Of a stretch of 48,200 nucleotides of DNA, positions 28,415-37,338 are shown piece by piece. Made by a program: the position numbers and the translations under genes. The stretch lies in assembly GCA_021784115.1 (NCBI GenBank), contig JAJXTE010000004.1, positions 1 to 48,200 of the forward strand, read 5' to 3'. This DNA comes from Pseudomonadota bacterium (GTDB lineage Bacteria > Pseudomonadota > Gammaproteobacteria > Burkholderiales > Thiobacillaceae). Numbering within the stretch: the first letter of the stretch is position 1; every line of letters begins with the position of its first letter. The notes beneath the pieces are model-generated. The model saw only the letters and a list, made by a program, of their open reading frames with translations, was not told the DNA's origin and made no database searches.

Positions 28415-28420
28415 ATTCTA
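28415..28420 (-). promoter_or_regulatory. -10 element of the tRNA-Arg promoter
   Basis: TAGAAT on the minus strand, 9 bp before the tRNA, followed by GCGCG as in the tRNA-Ala promoter. No clear -35 is seen. Confidence 0.5.
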
Positions 28421-28502
28421 CCCAATCCCGCGTGGTTTACCGAGCCGCCGTGAAGGGTCCCTGCCGGCCGCAGGCAGTCTATGATGCACAGAGGAGAACT
28501 TC

Positions 28503-29075
28503 ATGCTGAAAATGATGATGGCCGGCCTGGCAGTGCTGTTGCTGGCCGCAAGCGCAGCTTTCTGGATGCTGAGACCCGGCACGCACCGGACGGAAGGCAG
28601 CGCCGCGCCCGACTTCGCCTTGCAGGATCAGAACGGCCGGACCCACCGCCTGAGCGATTATGCGGGACGCTGGCTGGTGCTGTATTTCTATCCCCGCGAC
28701 GACACGCCGGGCTGCACCCAGGAAGCATGCCGTTTCCGCGACGACATCGGCGTACTGGGGAAACTCGATGCGACCGTCGTCGGGGTCAGCATCGACAGCG
28801 CCCGTTCGCACGCCGATTTTTCCCGCAAATACCGGCTGCCGTTTCCGCTGCTGTCCGATCCGGGCGGACGCACCGCGGCGGACTACGACAGCCTGCTCAA
28901 TTTCGGACTCGTGCGCTTTGCCCGCCGCCACACATTCATCATTGCACCGGATGGACGCATCGCAGCACGATTCGATCGTGTGGATCCCGCGCGACATGCG
29001 AAAGAAGTCAGGGATGTCCTGCTGGGCCTGCAGCGCGCCAGGGCCACGCAGATTTTCTCGCCGCCCTGGCCATGA
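28503..29075 (+). CDS. Envelope-anchored peroxiredoxin, Bcp/PrxQ type
   Basis: 190 aa. An N-terminal hydrophobic helix (about 4-22) anchors or exports the protein, which is unusual since Bcp is normally cytosolic. The thioredoxin-fold domain has the peroxidatic Cys in YFYPRDDTPGCTQEA, with the resolving Cys five residues later (ACRF), the PrxQ arrangement. It reduces peroxides in the periplasm using thioredoxin-like donors. GGAG lies before the ATG, and the gene overlaps the next one by 4 nt. Confidence 0.88.
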   Translation: MLKMMMAGLAVLLLAASAAFWMLRPGTHRTEGSAAPDFALQDQNGRTHRLSDYAGRWLVLYFYPRDDTPGCTQEACRFRDDIGVLGKLDATVVGVSIDSARSHADFSRKYRLPFPLLSDPGGRTAADYDSLLNFGLVRFARRHTFIIAPDGRIAARFDRVDPARHAKEVRDVLLGLQRARATQIFSPPWP

Positions 29076-30313
29076 CCCAGCCTCAGCCGGCTGCCGAGCC
29101 CCGCACCATGCACAGGAGTTTTTTTCCTCCTATCGGAACCGCCTTCGTCATCCTGATCGCGCTGATCTGCGGCCTGCTGTTGAACAGCCTGATCCAGCTC
29201 GAGTCGCTGGGCAGACAGTTGCACATCGTAGTCGAACACCACAACCGCAAGATCGACCTCATCACGCAGATCCAGGTGGCGGCGCACGTCCGCACCGACA
29301 GCCTGTTCCGCATGGTGCTGGCAGATGATCCGTTCGAACGCGATGACCATTTCCTGCAATTCAACCATGCAGGGTTTATGGTCGGTCAGGGGCGCAACGC
29401 ATTGCGCGAGCTCGGGTTCGCCCCGCTCGAGCAGCAAGGCTTCGACGCGCAGACACGGATGGTCAGGAAAATTCAGGCAGTGCAGGAGCATGTGATCGAC
29501 CTGCTGAATGCGGGGCGCAACGCAGACGCGCGCCAGGTATTGACCCAGGAAGCCATTCCCATTCAGGAAACCTTCAACCGGCAACTCGCCAGCATGCGCA
29601 ACGCCTATCAGCGGGCCAACTGGGCCGCCCAGCAGCAGGCCCAGCAGTCCTACCGGCGTGCGATGTGGCTCACGCTGGCATTCGGTCTCGCGGCCATCAC
29701 GCTGGCGCTGCTGATCGCCTGGCACACGATACGCAAGATCAGATTGAAGTCTGAACAGCTGCGCGACCAAATGACGGAACTGGAGCTGTCGCGCGCCGCG
29801 CTGCGCGAAGAGGCCACCCATGACCCGCTGACCGGGCTGGCCAATCGGCGGCTGTTCTATGACCGGCTCCAGCAGGCGATCCGCCACGCCCACCGTTACG
29901 GCGGCAAGATGTGCATCCTGTACGTGGACCTGGATCGCTTCAAGGACATCAATGATCGCCACGGCCACCATGTGGGCGACGTCGTGCTGACCGAGGTGGC
30001 GAAACGCCTCACGTCCAGCATTCGCGACTCCGATACGGTGGCGCGCATGGGGGGTGACGAGTTCGCGGTGTTGCTCGAAGCGGTGCAAGGGCGTGAGGAC
30101 TGTCTCACTGCGGCCCACAATATCGAGCAGGCGCTGAATGCGGACATGGGACTCTTCGGACTCGATGTGGTCATCGCTGCCAGCGTCGGCCTGGCGATTT
30201 ACCCCGACGATGGCGCCGACGAAGACGCGCTGCTTCGCGCCGCCGATGCCGCGATGTACCGGGTCAAGTCAGGCTGGGAATCGGGGCGCCAGCGCCACCT
30301 GCCCTTTCAGTGA
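29072..30313 (+). CDS. Membrane-bound diguanylate cyclase (GGDEF)
   Basis: 413 aa. Two membrane segments (about 20-42 and 190-215) bracket a helical periplasmic sensor region (about 45-185) of the four-helix type. A short coiled coil leads to a GGDEF domain (about 245-410) with DPLTGLANRRLF, DLDRFKDINDRHGHHVGD, an intact ARMGGDEFAVL active site and an RDSD inhibitory I-site five residues before it. The protein should make cyclic di-GMP and be product-inhibited. It overlaps the peroxiredoxin gene by 4 nt (ATGA), suggesting a link between peroxide stress and c-di-GMP signalling. Confidence 0.9.
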   Translation: MTQPQPAAEPRTMHRSFFPPIGTAFVILIALICGLLLNSLIQLESLGRQLHIVVEHHNRKIDLITQIQVAAHVRTDSLFRMVLADDPFERDDHFLQFNHAGFMVGQGRNALRELGFAPLEQQGFDAQTRMVRKIQAVQEHVIDLLNAGRNADARQVLTQEAIPIQETFNRQLASMRNAYQRANWAAQQQAQQSYRRAMWLTLAFGLAAITLALLIAWHTIRKIRLKSEQLRDQMTELELSRAALREEATHDPLTGLANRRLFYDRLQQAIRHAHRYGGKMCILYVDLDRFKDINDRHGHHVGDVVLTEVAKRLTSSIRDSDTVARMGGDEFAVLLEAVQGREDCLTAAHNIEQALNADMGLFGLDVVIAASVGLAIYPDDGADEDALLRAADAAMYRVKSGWESGRQRHLPFQ

Positions 30314-30319
30314 CGCAGG

Positions 30320-30889
30320 TCAGTGTGACTTGAGAGCCGCGCGCTCCCGGCGCGCCTTGGCACTCCAGATCCACACATACTGCACGCCCGATGTCACGGC
30401 GATCACGAACACGGCGACGAACACGGGCAGCCGCCAGTCGTCCAGCGGCAGCAGGCCGGCCAGCCCGCCCAGCACCAGCGCAAGCAGCGTGAATTCCGCG
30501 AACATGTGGGTCTTGCCGAGCCAGGTCGGGTGGATCTCCAGATGCCCGGCCAGCCCGCGGTAGCTCAGCGCACCCAGCACGATGATGCTGTCGCGCAGCA
30601 GGATCGCCAGCGTCACCCACAGCGGGATCGCCTCCGCCTGCGTCAGCATCACCAGTGTCACCACCCCCAGCGCCTTGTCGGCGACGGTATCCAGCGCCGC
30701 CCCGATCTGGGTCATCTGCCTGAGCCAGCGCGCCAGCAGGCCATCGATACCGTCCGATACGGCCGCGGCCAGGAACAGCCAGCAGGCCGCCTCCCAACGC
30801 TGCTGCAGGATCAGCCACGCGACGACCGGCACGGCCGCAATGCGCAGCAGGGTGATGCTATTCGGCAGATTGAAGACGCGTTCGCTCAC
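30320..30889 (-). CDS. CDP-alcohol phosphatidyltransferase (PgsA-like)
   Basis: 189 aa integral membrane protein. The transferase signature is complete: DGIDGLLARW and then G, LD and ADK in IGAALDTVADK. It starts FNLPNSITLLRIAAVPVVAW, as in phosphatidylglycerophosphate synthases. It is divergent enough that it may be a paralogue rather than the essential PgsA. It lies 13 nt downstream of hrpA, convergent with the GGDEF gene. Confidence 0.85.
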   Translation of the reverse strand: MSERVFNLPNSITLLRIAAVPVVAWLILQQRWEAACWLFLAAAVSDGIDGLLARWLRQMTQIGAALDTVADKALGVVTLVMLTQAEAIPLWVTLAILLRDSIIVLGALSYRGLAGHLEIHPTWLGKTHMFAEFTLLALVLGGLAGLLPLDDWRLPVFVAVFVIAVTSGVQYVWIWSAKARRERAALKSH

Positions 30890-30902
30890 ACCTGAACCCT
30901 AC

Positions 30903-33900
30903 TCAATCCAGGGGCTGCCTGGCAAGCTCGTCCCACAGCTTGTCGAGCCGTTTCACCGACACTGGATACGGCGTTTTCAGTTCCTGCGCGAACAGGGAGA
31001 TGCGCAACTCCTCCAGCTGCCAGCGAAAATCGTCCAGCGCCGCCGGCGCCTCGCCCTTCACCTGGCCGCGCCGCGCAAGATACTTGTTCTGCAGCGTCAG
31101 CACGCCGGCCATGCCGCGCGAGTCGCGCTGTTCCGACGCGGGCAGCTTCTCCAGCCGCTTGAGGATACCCCTCAGATAGCGCGGCAGATCCTTCAGGTGC
31201 GCCCATCGCGTGGCGGTGATGAAGTCCGCTGGCACCAGCGCGGCCAGGTGCGTGGTCTCGTCGCGCATTGCAGCGGGGAACTGCGGCTTGGCGGCGAGGC
31301 GCGCCGCCACCTGCGCGTGCAGATCGAGAATCTCGGCGACGTCGCGCAGGAGCGCCTGCTTGACCACGGCAATCCTGGGCTTGGCGCGCTCCTTCTGCTT
31401 GGCGAAGGTTTTCGCGTCGCGTGGCGTGTCGTCGTCGCCCAGCAGCGCGCGGGTGGCGATGGCATCGTTGAGCGCTGCGCGCAGTTGCTCGGGGCTGCCG
31501 AAGCTGCGGAACTTCAGCGCCAGCGCGGTCTCGCGTGACAAATCCTTGTCGAGCTGCTTGAACTGCGCGGCGAGCGCGATCCGCAGCAGGCGCACCACGC
31601 CGCGGCGGGTCTCGGCCTCCGCCACGTCGGCGGCATCGAGCAGGCGCAGGTCGACGGTTTCGCCGTTGTCGACCAGCGCCGGATAGCCGATCAGCTCGCG
31701 TCCGCCGCGCTTGAATTTCACCCGCTCCGGCAGATCGCCGAAATTCCATTCGGTCAGACCCGTGCGCTCGAACTCGGTGTCCTCGGCGCCCCCGCCGTAG
31801 GTGATGCGCGCAGCCCCACCGAGCTGCTGGCGCAGGATGGCGAGGTCGCGGCCACTGGCAAGCTCCTGGCCGCTGTCGTCAACCACGCTGAGATTCATCA
31901 GCAGATGGGCCGGCAGCTCGCCCTTCCACTCGTCGGGGTGGATGTCGGTGCCGGTCTTCTTCCGGATGTAGGCGGCCAGTGCCTCGGTCAGCACCTGCCC
32001 ACCGGGCGTGGGCACAGAGAGAAGCGCCGTCACCGTATCGGGCAACGGGATCAGCGGACGGCGCTTGTCCTTCGGCAGGGACTTCAGCAGCAGGGTGAGC
32101 TTTTCGCGGATGAGGCCAGGCACCAGCCAGTCGATCTGCGCGGCTTCGATGCGGTTGAGCAGATAGAGCGGCAGCGTGAGCGTCACGCCGTCGAGTGGGT
32201 GGCCGGGCTCGAAGCGGTATTTCAGCTTGCACGCCACGTCGTCGACCGTCATCGTCTCGGGGAACAGCATGTGGTCGGCGCCGAGACTCTCGCCGAGGAT
32301 GTCCTCGCGCTGCAGGAACAGCGCCTTCGGATTGGCGGCCTCGGCTTCCTGGCGCCAGGTCTCGAAGGCGGCACCGTTGTGGATATCGGCCGGAACGCGC
32401 GCATCGAACACGCGGAAGATGCGTTCCTCGTCCAGCCAGACGCCGGATTTCCTCGCCTTGTGTTCGAGGGCCTCGATTTCCTTGATCAGTGCACGGTTGT
32501 GCGCGAACCACGGCGCCTGGGTGTCGTATTCGCCCGCCACCAGCGCGCCGCGGATGAAGAGCTCGCGCGACAGCACGGGGTCGATGGGGCCGTAGTGGAT
32601 CTTGCGCCGCGGCACCAGGGTGATGCCGTACAGACTCACGCGCTCGAACGCCACCGCGCGGGCGCCGTCCTTCTCCCAGTGCGGCTCGATGTACATGCGC
32701 GTCAATAAATGACGACCCGCCGCCTCGATCCATTCCGGCCTCACCTCGGCGACGGTGCGCGCGAGCAGGCGACCGGTGTCGGTCAGCTCGGCGGCCATGA
32801 TCCATTTCGGACCCTTCTTCGCCAGCGCCGAGCCGGGGTGGATCGACAGCTTGATTCCGCGCGCGCCCTGGTAGTTGCCTTCGCCCGGCTTGGGCCGCCC
32901 CTTGGCGTCGTCCGACTTGAAGCCGATGTTGCCGAGCAGGCCCGTCAGCAGCGCCTGATGAATCGTGTCGTAGCCCGCGTCCTTCTCATTTTCACGCAAG
33001 CCGAGTTCGCTCACCTGCGCATGCAGCTGGCCGTGGATGTCGCGCCATTCGCGCATTCGCCGCGGCGACAGGAAGTGATCCTGCAGCAACGTCTGCAGCT
33101 GGCGGTTGGTTTTCTTGTGCTGCACCTGCTCCTCGTACCAGCGCCACAGCTTGAGCCAACCCATGAAGTCGGAACGCTCGTCGGCGAACTGCTTGTGCTT
33201 TTCGTCGGCCGCCTGCGCACGTTCCATCGGGCGGTCGCGCGGGTCCTGCACCGAGAGCGCACTGGCGATGATCAGCACCTCGCGCACGCAGCGCTGCTGC
33301 TCGGCCGCCAGCAGCATCCGCGCGATGCGCGGGTCGAGCGGCAGCCTGGCGAGCTGGGTGCCAACTTTGGTCAGCTGCCCTTGCTCGTCGAGCGCATGCA
33401 GTTCAGCCAGCAACTGGTAGCCGTCGGTGACGAGCCGGGAACTCGGTGGGTCGATGAAAGGGAAGCCGACCACGTCGCCGAGGCCCAGCGACTTCATGCG
33501 CAGGATGACGCCGGCGAGCGACGAGCGCAGCAACTCGGGATCGGTGAAGCGCGGGCGATTGCCGAAATCGGCCTCGTCGTAGAGGCGGATGCAGACGCCG
33601 TCGGCGACGCGTCCGCAGCGGCCGGCGCGCTGGTTGGCAGACGCCTGCGAGACCTTCTCGATCAGCAGCTGCTCGACCTTGTTGCGCGCCGAATAGCGCT
33701 TCACCCGCGCGGTGCCGGGGTCGATCACGTAGCGGATGCCGGGCACGGTCAGCGAGGTTTCGGCCACGTTGGTGGCGAGCACGATGCGCCTGAGCGCCGA
33801 AGTCGGCTTGAAGATCGCGTCCTGCTCGGCCACCGACAGGCGCGAGAACAGCGGCAGGATCTCGGTGCCGGGCGGATGGTGCTTCCTCAGCGCCTCCGCC

Positions 33901-34670
33901 GTATCGCGGATCTCGCGCTCGCCGGGCAGGAACACCAGGATGTCGCCGGAGCCCACGCGCGCCAGTTCGTCGGTAGCGTCGAGGATGGCTGCAGTTAAAT
34001 CGGTTTGGGCATCACGTTTGCCCCTTCTCCCGCTTGCGGGGGAGGGTTGGGGCGGGGGAGATTCCTCGTCGCGCTCGATCGGTCGCCAGCGGATCTCCAC
34101 CGGATAGGTGCGTCCCGACACCTCGATCACCGGCGCATCGTTGAAGTGCTTGGAAAAACGCTCGGCGTCGATGGTGGCCGAGGTGATGACGATCCTGAGA
34201 TCGGCGCGCTTTTCCACCAGCGTCTTCAGATAGCCGAGCAGGAAGTCGATGTTGAGGCTGCGCTCGTGCGCCTCGTCGATGATGACCGTGTCGTAGCGCG
34301 AGAGCAGCGGGTCGCCCTGGCTTTCGGCCAGCAGGATGCCGTCGGTCATCACCTTGATCGCGGTGTCGTGGCGCACGGTATCGGTGAAGCGCACCTTGTA
34401 GCCGACCCGGCCGCCGAGGTCGGAACCGAGTTCCTGCGCGATGCGCGCCGCCACCGAGCGCGCGGCGATGCGGCGCGGCTGTGTGCAGCCGATCAGCTTG
34501 CCCGGTCTCAGCCCTGCTTCCAGGCACATCTTGGGAATCTGCGTGGTCTTGCCCGAGCCGGTCTCGCCGCACAGGATCAGCACGCGGTTGGCCCGCAGCG
34601 CGGCGAGGATGTCGGCGCGGCGCGCGGAAACCGGCAGGTCGGGGTAGTGGATGGAAACGTTGGTGTTCAA
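30903..34670 (-). CDS. hrpA: ATP-dependent RNA helicase HrpA
   Basis: 1255 aa DEAH-box helicase. Walker A GETGSGKTTQ, DEAH in IIDEAHERS, SAT motif ITSATI, and QRAGRCGR late in the helicase core, then HA2, OB-fold and a long C-terminal DUF3418 region (about 680-1250). HrpA acts on RNA in stalled ribosome rescue and fimbrial mRNA processing in E. coli. The start is TTG at 34670; no closer ATG exists before the Walker A. At about residues 204-220 an unusual PPPQPSPASGRRGKR stretch corresponds to an in-frame intergenic repeat in the DNA (34015-34066). Confidence 0.93.
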   Translation of the reverse strand: MNTNVSIHYPDLPVSARRADILAALRANRVLILCGETGSGKTTQIPKMCLEAGLRPGKLIGCTQPRRIAARSVAARIAQELGSDLGGRVGYKVRFTDTVRHDTAIKVMTDGILLAESQGDPLLSRYDTVIIDEAHERSLNIDFLLGYLKTLVEKRADLRIVITSATIDAERFSKHFNDAPVIEVSGRTYPVEIRWRPIERDEESPPPQPSPASGRRGKRDAQTDLTAAILDATDELARVGSGDILVFLPGEREIRDTAEALRKHHPPGTEILPLFSRLSVAEQDAIFKPTSALRRIVLATNVAETSLTVPGIRYVIDPGTARVKRYSARNKVEQLLIEKVSQASANQRAGRCGRVADGVCIRLYDEADFGNRPRFTDPELLRSSLAGVILRMKSLGLGDVVGFPFIDPPSSRLVTDGYQLLAELHALDEQGQLTKVGTQLARLPLDPRIARMLLAAEQQRCVREVLIIASALSVQDPRDRPMERAQAADEKHKQFADERSDFMGWLKLWRWYEEQVQHKKTNRQLQTLLQDHFLSPRRMREWRDIHGQLHAQVSELGLRENEKDAGYDTIHQALLTGLLGNIGFKSDDAKGRPKPGEGNYQGARGIKLSIHPGSALAKKGPKWIMAAELTDTGRLLARTVAEVRPEWIEAAGRHLLTRMYIEPHWEKDGARAVAFERVSLYGITLVPRRKIHYGPIDPVLSRELFIRGALVAGEYDTQAPWFAHNRALIKEIEALEHKARKSGVWLDEERIFRVFDARVPADIHNGAAFETWRQEAEAANPKALFLQREDILGESLGADHMLFPETMTVDDVACKLKYRFEPGHPLDGVTLTLPLYLLNRIEAAQIDWLVPGLIREKLTLLLKSLPKDKRRPLIPLPDTVTALLSVPTPGGQVLTEALAAYIRKKTGTDIHPDEWKGELPAHLLMNLSVVDDSGQELASGRDLAILRQQLGGAARITYGGGAEDTEFERTGLTEWNFGDLPERVKFKRGGRELIGYPALVDNGETVDLRLLDAADVAEAETRRGVVRLLRIALAAQFKQLDKDLSRETALALKFRSFGSPEQLRAALNDAIATRALLGDDDTPRDAKTFAKQKERAKPRIAVVKQALLRDVAEILDLHAQVAARLAAKPQFPAAMRDETTHLAALVPADFITATRWAHLKDLPRYLRGILKRLEKLPASEQRDSRGMAGVLTLQNKYLARRGQVKGEAPAALDDFRWQLEELRISLFAQELKTPYPVSVKRLDKLWDELARQPLD
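34015..34066. repeat. CCCTCTCCCGC-type repeat inside hrpA
   Basis: gccccttctcccgcttgcgg followed by gggagggttggggcggggga: a palindromic REP-like sequence usually found between genes. It keeps the hrpA frame open, adding about 17 residues to the protein. Confidence 0.65.
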
Positions 34671-34681
34671 GTTTGAAAACG

Positions 34682-34762
34682 ATCCGCGAAGGACACGAAG
34701 AAACGCGAAGGAAGATCGGCACGGACTTCGTCGCGCCCTTTCGCGTACTTCGCGGACAAAAA
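34682..34762. repeat. Inverted repeat near the hrpA start (tccgcgaaggacacgaag type)
   Basis: tccgcgaaggacacgaag at 34682-34699 and, in opposite sense, cgcgtacttcgcggaca at about 34743-34759. From memory this is a common intergenic motif in betaproteobacteria. It fills the gap between hrpA and the next gene. Confidence 0.5.
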
Positions 34763-34766
34763 AGGC

Positions 34767-35450
34767 TTACTTGTTCTGGATGTATTTAACGTCATCAAAA
34801 GTTTCCAGCCAGGCCGGCCGGTACACCGCCATCACCGTCACGGCCATGCCGGTCGAGAATGCCTCGGCCCAGCCGAGCAGCAGCGTGGCATACGGGGTGT
34901 ATTGGGCCAGCAGGTAATCGAGCGGGTAGGCGCCGGCAACCGCCATCAGTGCGGTGGTCGCCAGACCGACCGCCCCCACCGAGAGCGCGGCGCCGAAAAA
35001 GCCGTTGCCCAGCACGTAGATGAAAAAATGGTTCGGCAGGCGCCGCTCGAGAAACCGGTAAATATTCCAGCTCATCGCGGCCGGCAGCGCCGCCACCAGC
35101 AGCGCGTCCACGCCCAGCGACGTCCAGCGGCCACGCCCGAACGCCGCGTTCGCCAGCAGGATCAGCACGCCGGAGAAGGTGGCGCGCCAGAAGCCGAACA
35201 TCAGCGTGAGCGCCGCCACGCCGTACAGGTGGAACGCGAGCCCCGGCTTGATGCCGGTACGGATCTGCCACAGCGCCAGCACCGCCACCGTGGCGCCGAG
35301 AAACAGATTCAGCTTCGACGGTTCGGCAAGCCGGCGCCAGTCGCCCGACATCAGCCAGCGCCAGGCCAGAAAGGCCAGGCCCAGCCAGCCGACGAGATGA
35401 AATGATTCGGGCAACAGTGATGCGGACAGGCCCGCCGCGGTAAAATTCAT
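34767..35450 (-). CDS. CbiM-like energy-coupling factor transporter permease
   Basis: 227 aa with six or more hydrophobic segments. Sequence features (FHLVGWLGLAFLAWRWL, LAFHLYGVAALTLMFGFW, NHFFIYVLGNGFFGAAL, WAEAFSTGMAVTVM) match the betaproteobacterial group annotated as ECF-type permease/CbiM-like, usually linked to cobalt or nickel uptake. No ECF ATPase or CbiQ adjoins, so its partner must be elsewhere or it acts alone. Upstream region 35451-35789 separates it from divergent genes. Confidence 0.7.
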   Translation of the reverse strand: MNFTAAGLSASLLPESFHLVGWLGLAFLAWRWLMSGDWRRLAEPSKLNLFLGATVAVLALWQIRTGIKPGLAFHLYGVAALTLMFGFWRATFSGVLILLANAAFGRGRWTSLGVDALLVAALPAAMSWNIYRFLERRLPNHFFIYVLGNGFFGAALSVGAVGLATTALMAVAGAYPLDYLLAQYTPYATLLLGWAEAFSTGMAVTVMAVYRPAWLETFDDVKYIQNK

Positions 35451-35531
35451 AGGCGGATTTTACGCGATACGCGATCCGCCCCATTATCCTTAAAGACCGC
35501 AGTTGACCGCTTATTTCCCGCGAGATGCCGT

Positions 35532-35771
35532 ATGGATACTGACTTTCCTGCCTTTGATATGCCCCACCATCCGGGTGGGAACGCTGCGCACCCGCTGATC
35601 CGCGAGGGAGGGCGTCTGCCTGTGTCGCCCGTCGTTGCAGGCCCCGGCCTGCTGCCTCCCCGCTTCGCCCTAAAAGACGCCGATCCACTATGGGCTAAAG
35701 CCCATGTGGAATCGCATGCGGCAGCCGCTCGCCCGGACGAACCATCGGACGCGCCCCACTCCGGTTTCTAG
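35532..35771 (+). CDS. Putative 79-aa small protein, uncertain
   Basis: ATG at 35532 to TAG at 35769-35771, ending 18 nt before the UPF0149 gene. Rich in Pro, Ala and His; no membrane or signal segment. No recognisable family. It overlaps an inverted repeat (35687-35711, ccactatgggctaaagcccatgtgg style), which may be a regulatory hairpin instead. It could be a leader ORF or chance. Confidence 0.25.
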   Translation: MDTDFPAFDMPHHPGGNAAHPLIREGGRLPVSPVVAGPGLLPPRFALKDADPLWAKAHVESHAAAARPDEPSDAPHSGF

Positions 35772-35789
35772 GATACTTCGAGCCAAGCC

Positions 35790-36464
35790 ATGTCCGCACC
35801 CAAATCTCCCAATGCGCCGCTCGGCGATGCCGACATCGATGAACTGGCGGACCTGGTCGACCTCATCGACGAAGGCACCGATGTGCCGGTCTCGCTTGAA
35901 GGACTCGACGGCTTCGTTACCGCGCTGGTCTGCAGCCCGCGCGCCATCCCGTCCGAGGAATATTTCCCGGTGCTGCTCGATCGCGACGACGGCCTGGATG
36001 CGGTTTTCGAGGACGAAGCCGATGCGGCGCGCTTCAGGGCGCTGTTCGAGCGTCGTCGCAACGAAATCGCTCGCGCGCTGGCCGCCCCCATCGAAGATCT
36101 GGCCGACCCCAGGGCGCTGTCGCCGCTGGTCATGGACTGGGACGGCCTGCTGGCCGAGCTGCCCGCGGCCGACGCCCGGCAACTGAAGGAAGCTGGCATT
36201 CCGCCTTATGCCCAGCTGTGGGCCGCCGGCTTCCTGCTGGTGGTGGAACAGTGGGAAGACGACTGGCGCCTGCCCGCGGGCAGCAAGGACGAAGCCTTTG
36301 TCGACGAAGTGCTCGATCCCTTCTACGTGCTGGCTGCGCCGCTCGGGGAACTCTCCCCGGAGGAGCGCGCGATCCGCCGCGAAGACCATGTCGCCCTCGC
36401 CATCTGGGGTGCCTACGAACTGCGCGAGTTCTGGCTCGACCGCGGCCAGGCCCCGCGCGCCTGA
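35790..36464 (+). CDS. UPF0149 (YecA/YgfB-like) family protein
   Basis: 224 aa, rich in acidic residues. The family opener ADLVDLIDEGTDVPVSLEGLDGF-style region (LEGLDGFVTALVCSPRAIPS) matches UPF0149, and AGFLLVVEQWEDDWRL is typical of the middle. The C-terminal zinc-binding SEC-C tail found in YecA relatives is absent. Function unknown. Confidence 0.8.
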   Translation: MSAPKSPNAPLGDADIDELADLVDLIDEGTDVPVSLEGLDGFVTALVCSPRAIPSEEYFPVLLDRDDGLDAVFEDEADAARFRALFERRRNEIARALAAPIEDLADPRALSPLVMDWDGLLAELPAADARQLKEAGIPPYAQLWAAGFLLVVEQWEDDWRLPAGSKDEAFVDEVLDPFYVLAAPLGELSPEERAIRREDHVALAIWGAYELREFWLDRGQAPRA

Positions 36465-36501
36465 ATGCCTGTAACGTGACTCATCTTATGCATCTCGCGA
36501 T

Positions 36502-37170
36502 ATGAAGCTCGTCCTCTTCGACCTCGACAACACCCTGCTCGCCGGCGACTCCGACTACGAATGGGGGCAGTTCCTCATCGCCAAGGGCGCGGTTGACGGC
36601 GTGCACTACGAAGCCAAGAACAAGGCGTTCTACGAGGACTACAAGGCCGGCCGGCTCGACATCTATGCCTTCCTCGCCTTCGCGCTGCGCCCGCTCGCCA
36701 CCCACACGCGCGTACAGCTCGACGCCTGGCATGCCGAGTACATGGAGACGCGCATCCGGCCCATGATCACCCAGGCCGCGCGCGACCTGGTGAAGAAGCA
36801 CCTCGACAACGCCGACCTAGTCGCCGTCATCACCGCCACCAACAGCTTCGTCACCGGCCCGATCGCAAAGGAATTCGGTATCCCGCATCTGATCGCCACC
36901 GACCCCGAGGAAATCGACGGCCGCTTCACCGGCGAGGTCGCCGGCACCCCCTGCTTCCGCGAGGGCAAGGTCGTCCGCATCGAGCACTTCCTCGAAGCCC
37001 ACGGCACCAGCCTGGCGCGCCTCGACAACAGCTGGTTCTACAGCGATTCGCACAACGACCTGCCGCTGCTGGAGAAAGTCCGGCACCCGGTGGCCGTCGA
37101 TCCCGACCCGACGCTGCACGCCCACGCACTGGGAAAGGGCTGGCCGGTGATTTCGCTGCGGAGCGCCTGA
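36502..37170 (+). CDS. HAD-IB family phosphatase
   Basis: 222 aa. HAD motif I FDLDNTLLAGDSD, motif II VITATNSFV, and motif IV YSDSHNDLPLLE; the helical cap lies between about residues 15 and 80. It resembles SerB-like phosphoserine or histidinol-phosphate phosphatases of the HAD-IB class. The substrate is unknown. It lies 37 nt downstream of the UPF0149 gene on the same strand. Confidence 0.88.
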   Translation: MKLVLFDLDNTLLAGDSDYEWGQFLIAKGAVDGVHYEAKNKAFYEDYKAGRLDIYAFLAFALRPLATHTRVQLDAWHAEYMETRIRPMITQAARDLVKKHLDNADLVAVITATNSFVTGPIAKEFGIPHLIATDPEEIDGRFTGEVAGTPCFREGKVVRIEHFLEAHGTSLARLDNSWFYSDSHNDLPLLEKVRHPVAVDPDPTLHAHALGKGWPVISLRSA

Positions 37171-37296
37171 CGCATAGCCGGGGGAAGAGGTCAGCCGCCC
37201 CTGTCGTTTCCACCCCCTGTTTCTGAATAGTAAATTCCTACCAATTTGGGAACCAAACGGAATAAACGAAATTTATCGCCCGTCTCCTTTATTACG

Positions 37297-37318
37297 AACC
37301 CCGCTTGGGTGTTCGTCA
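37297..37318 (+). promoter_or_regulatory. Leader hairpin before the SoxB-like gene
   Basis: CGAAC/GTTCG and CCC/GGG arms around GCTT form a hairpin in the probable mRNA leader, 20 nt before the AGGAGGAGA ribosome site of the next gene. Role unknown. Confidence 0.35.
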
Positions 37319-37338
37319 ACCCCAAGGAGGAGAGATAA

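Noticed and set aside
35688-36389. Minus-strand 233-codon frame opposite the UPF0149 gene
   Set aside because: Antisense to a recognisable family protein; no supporting start signal.
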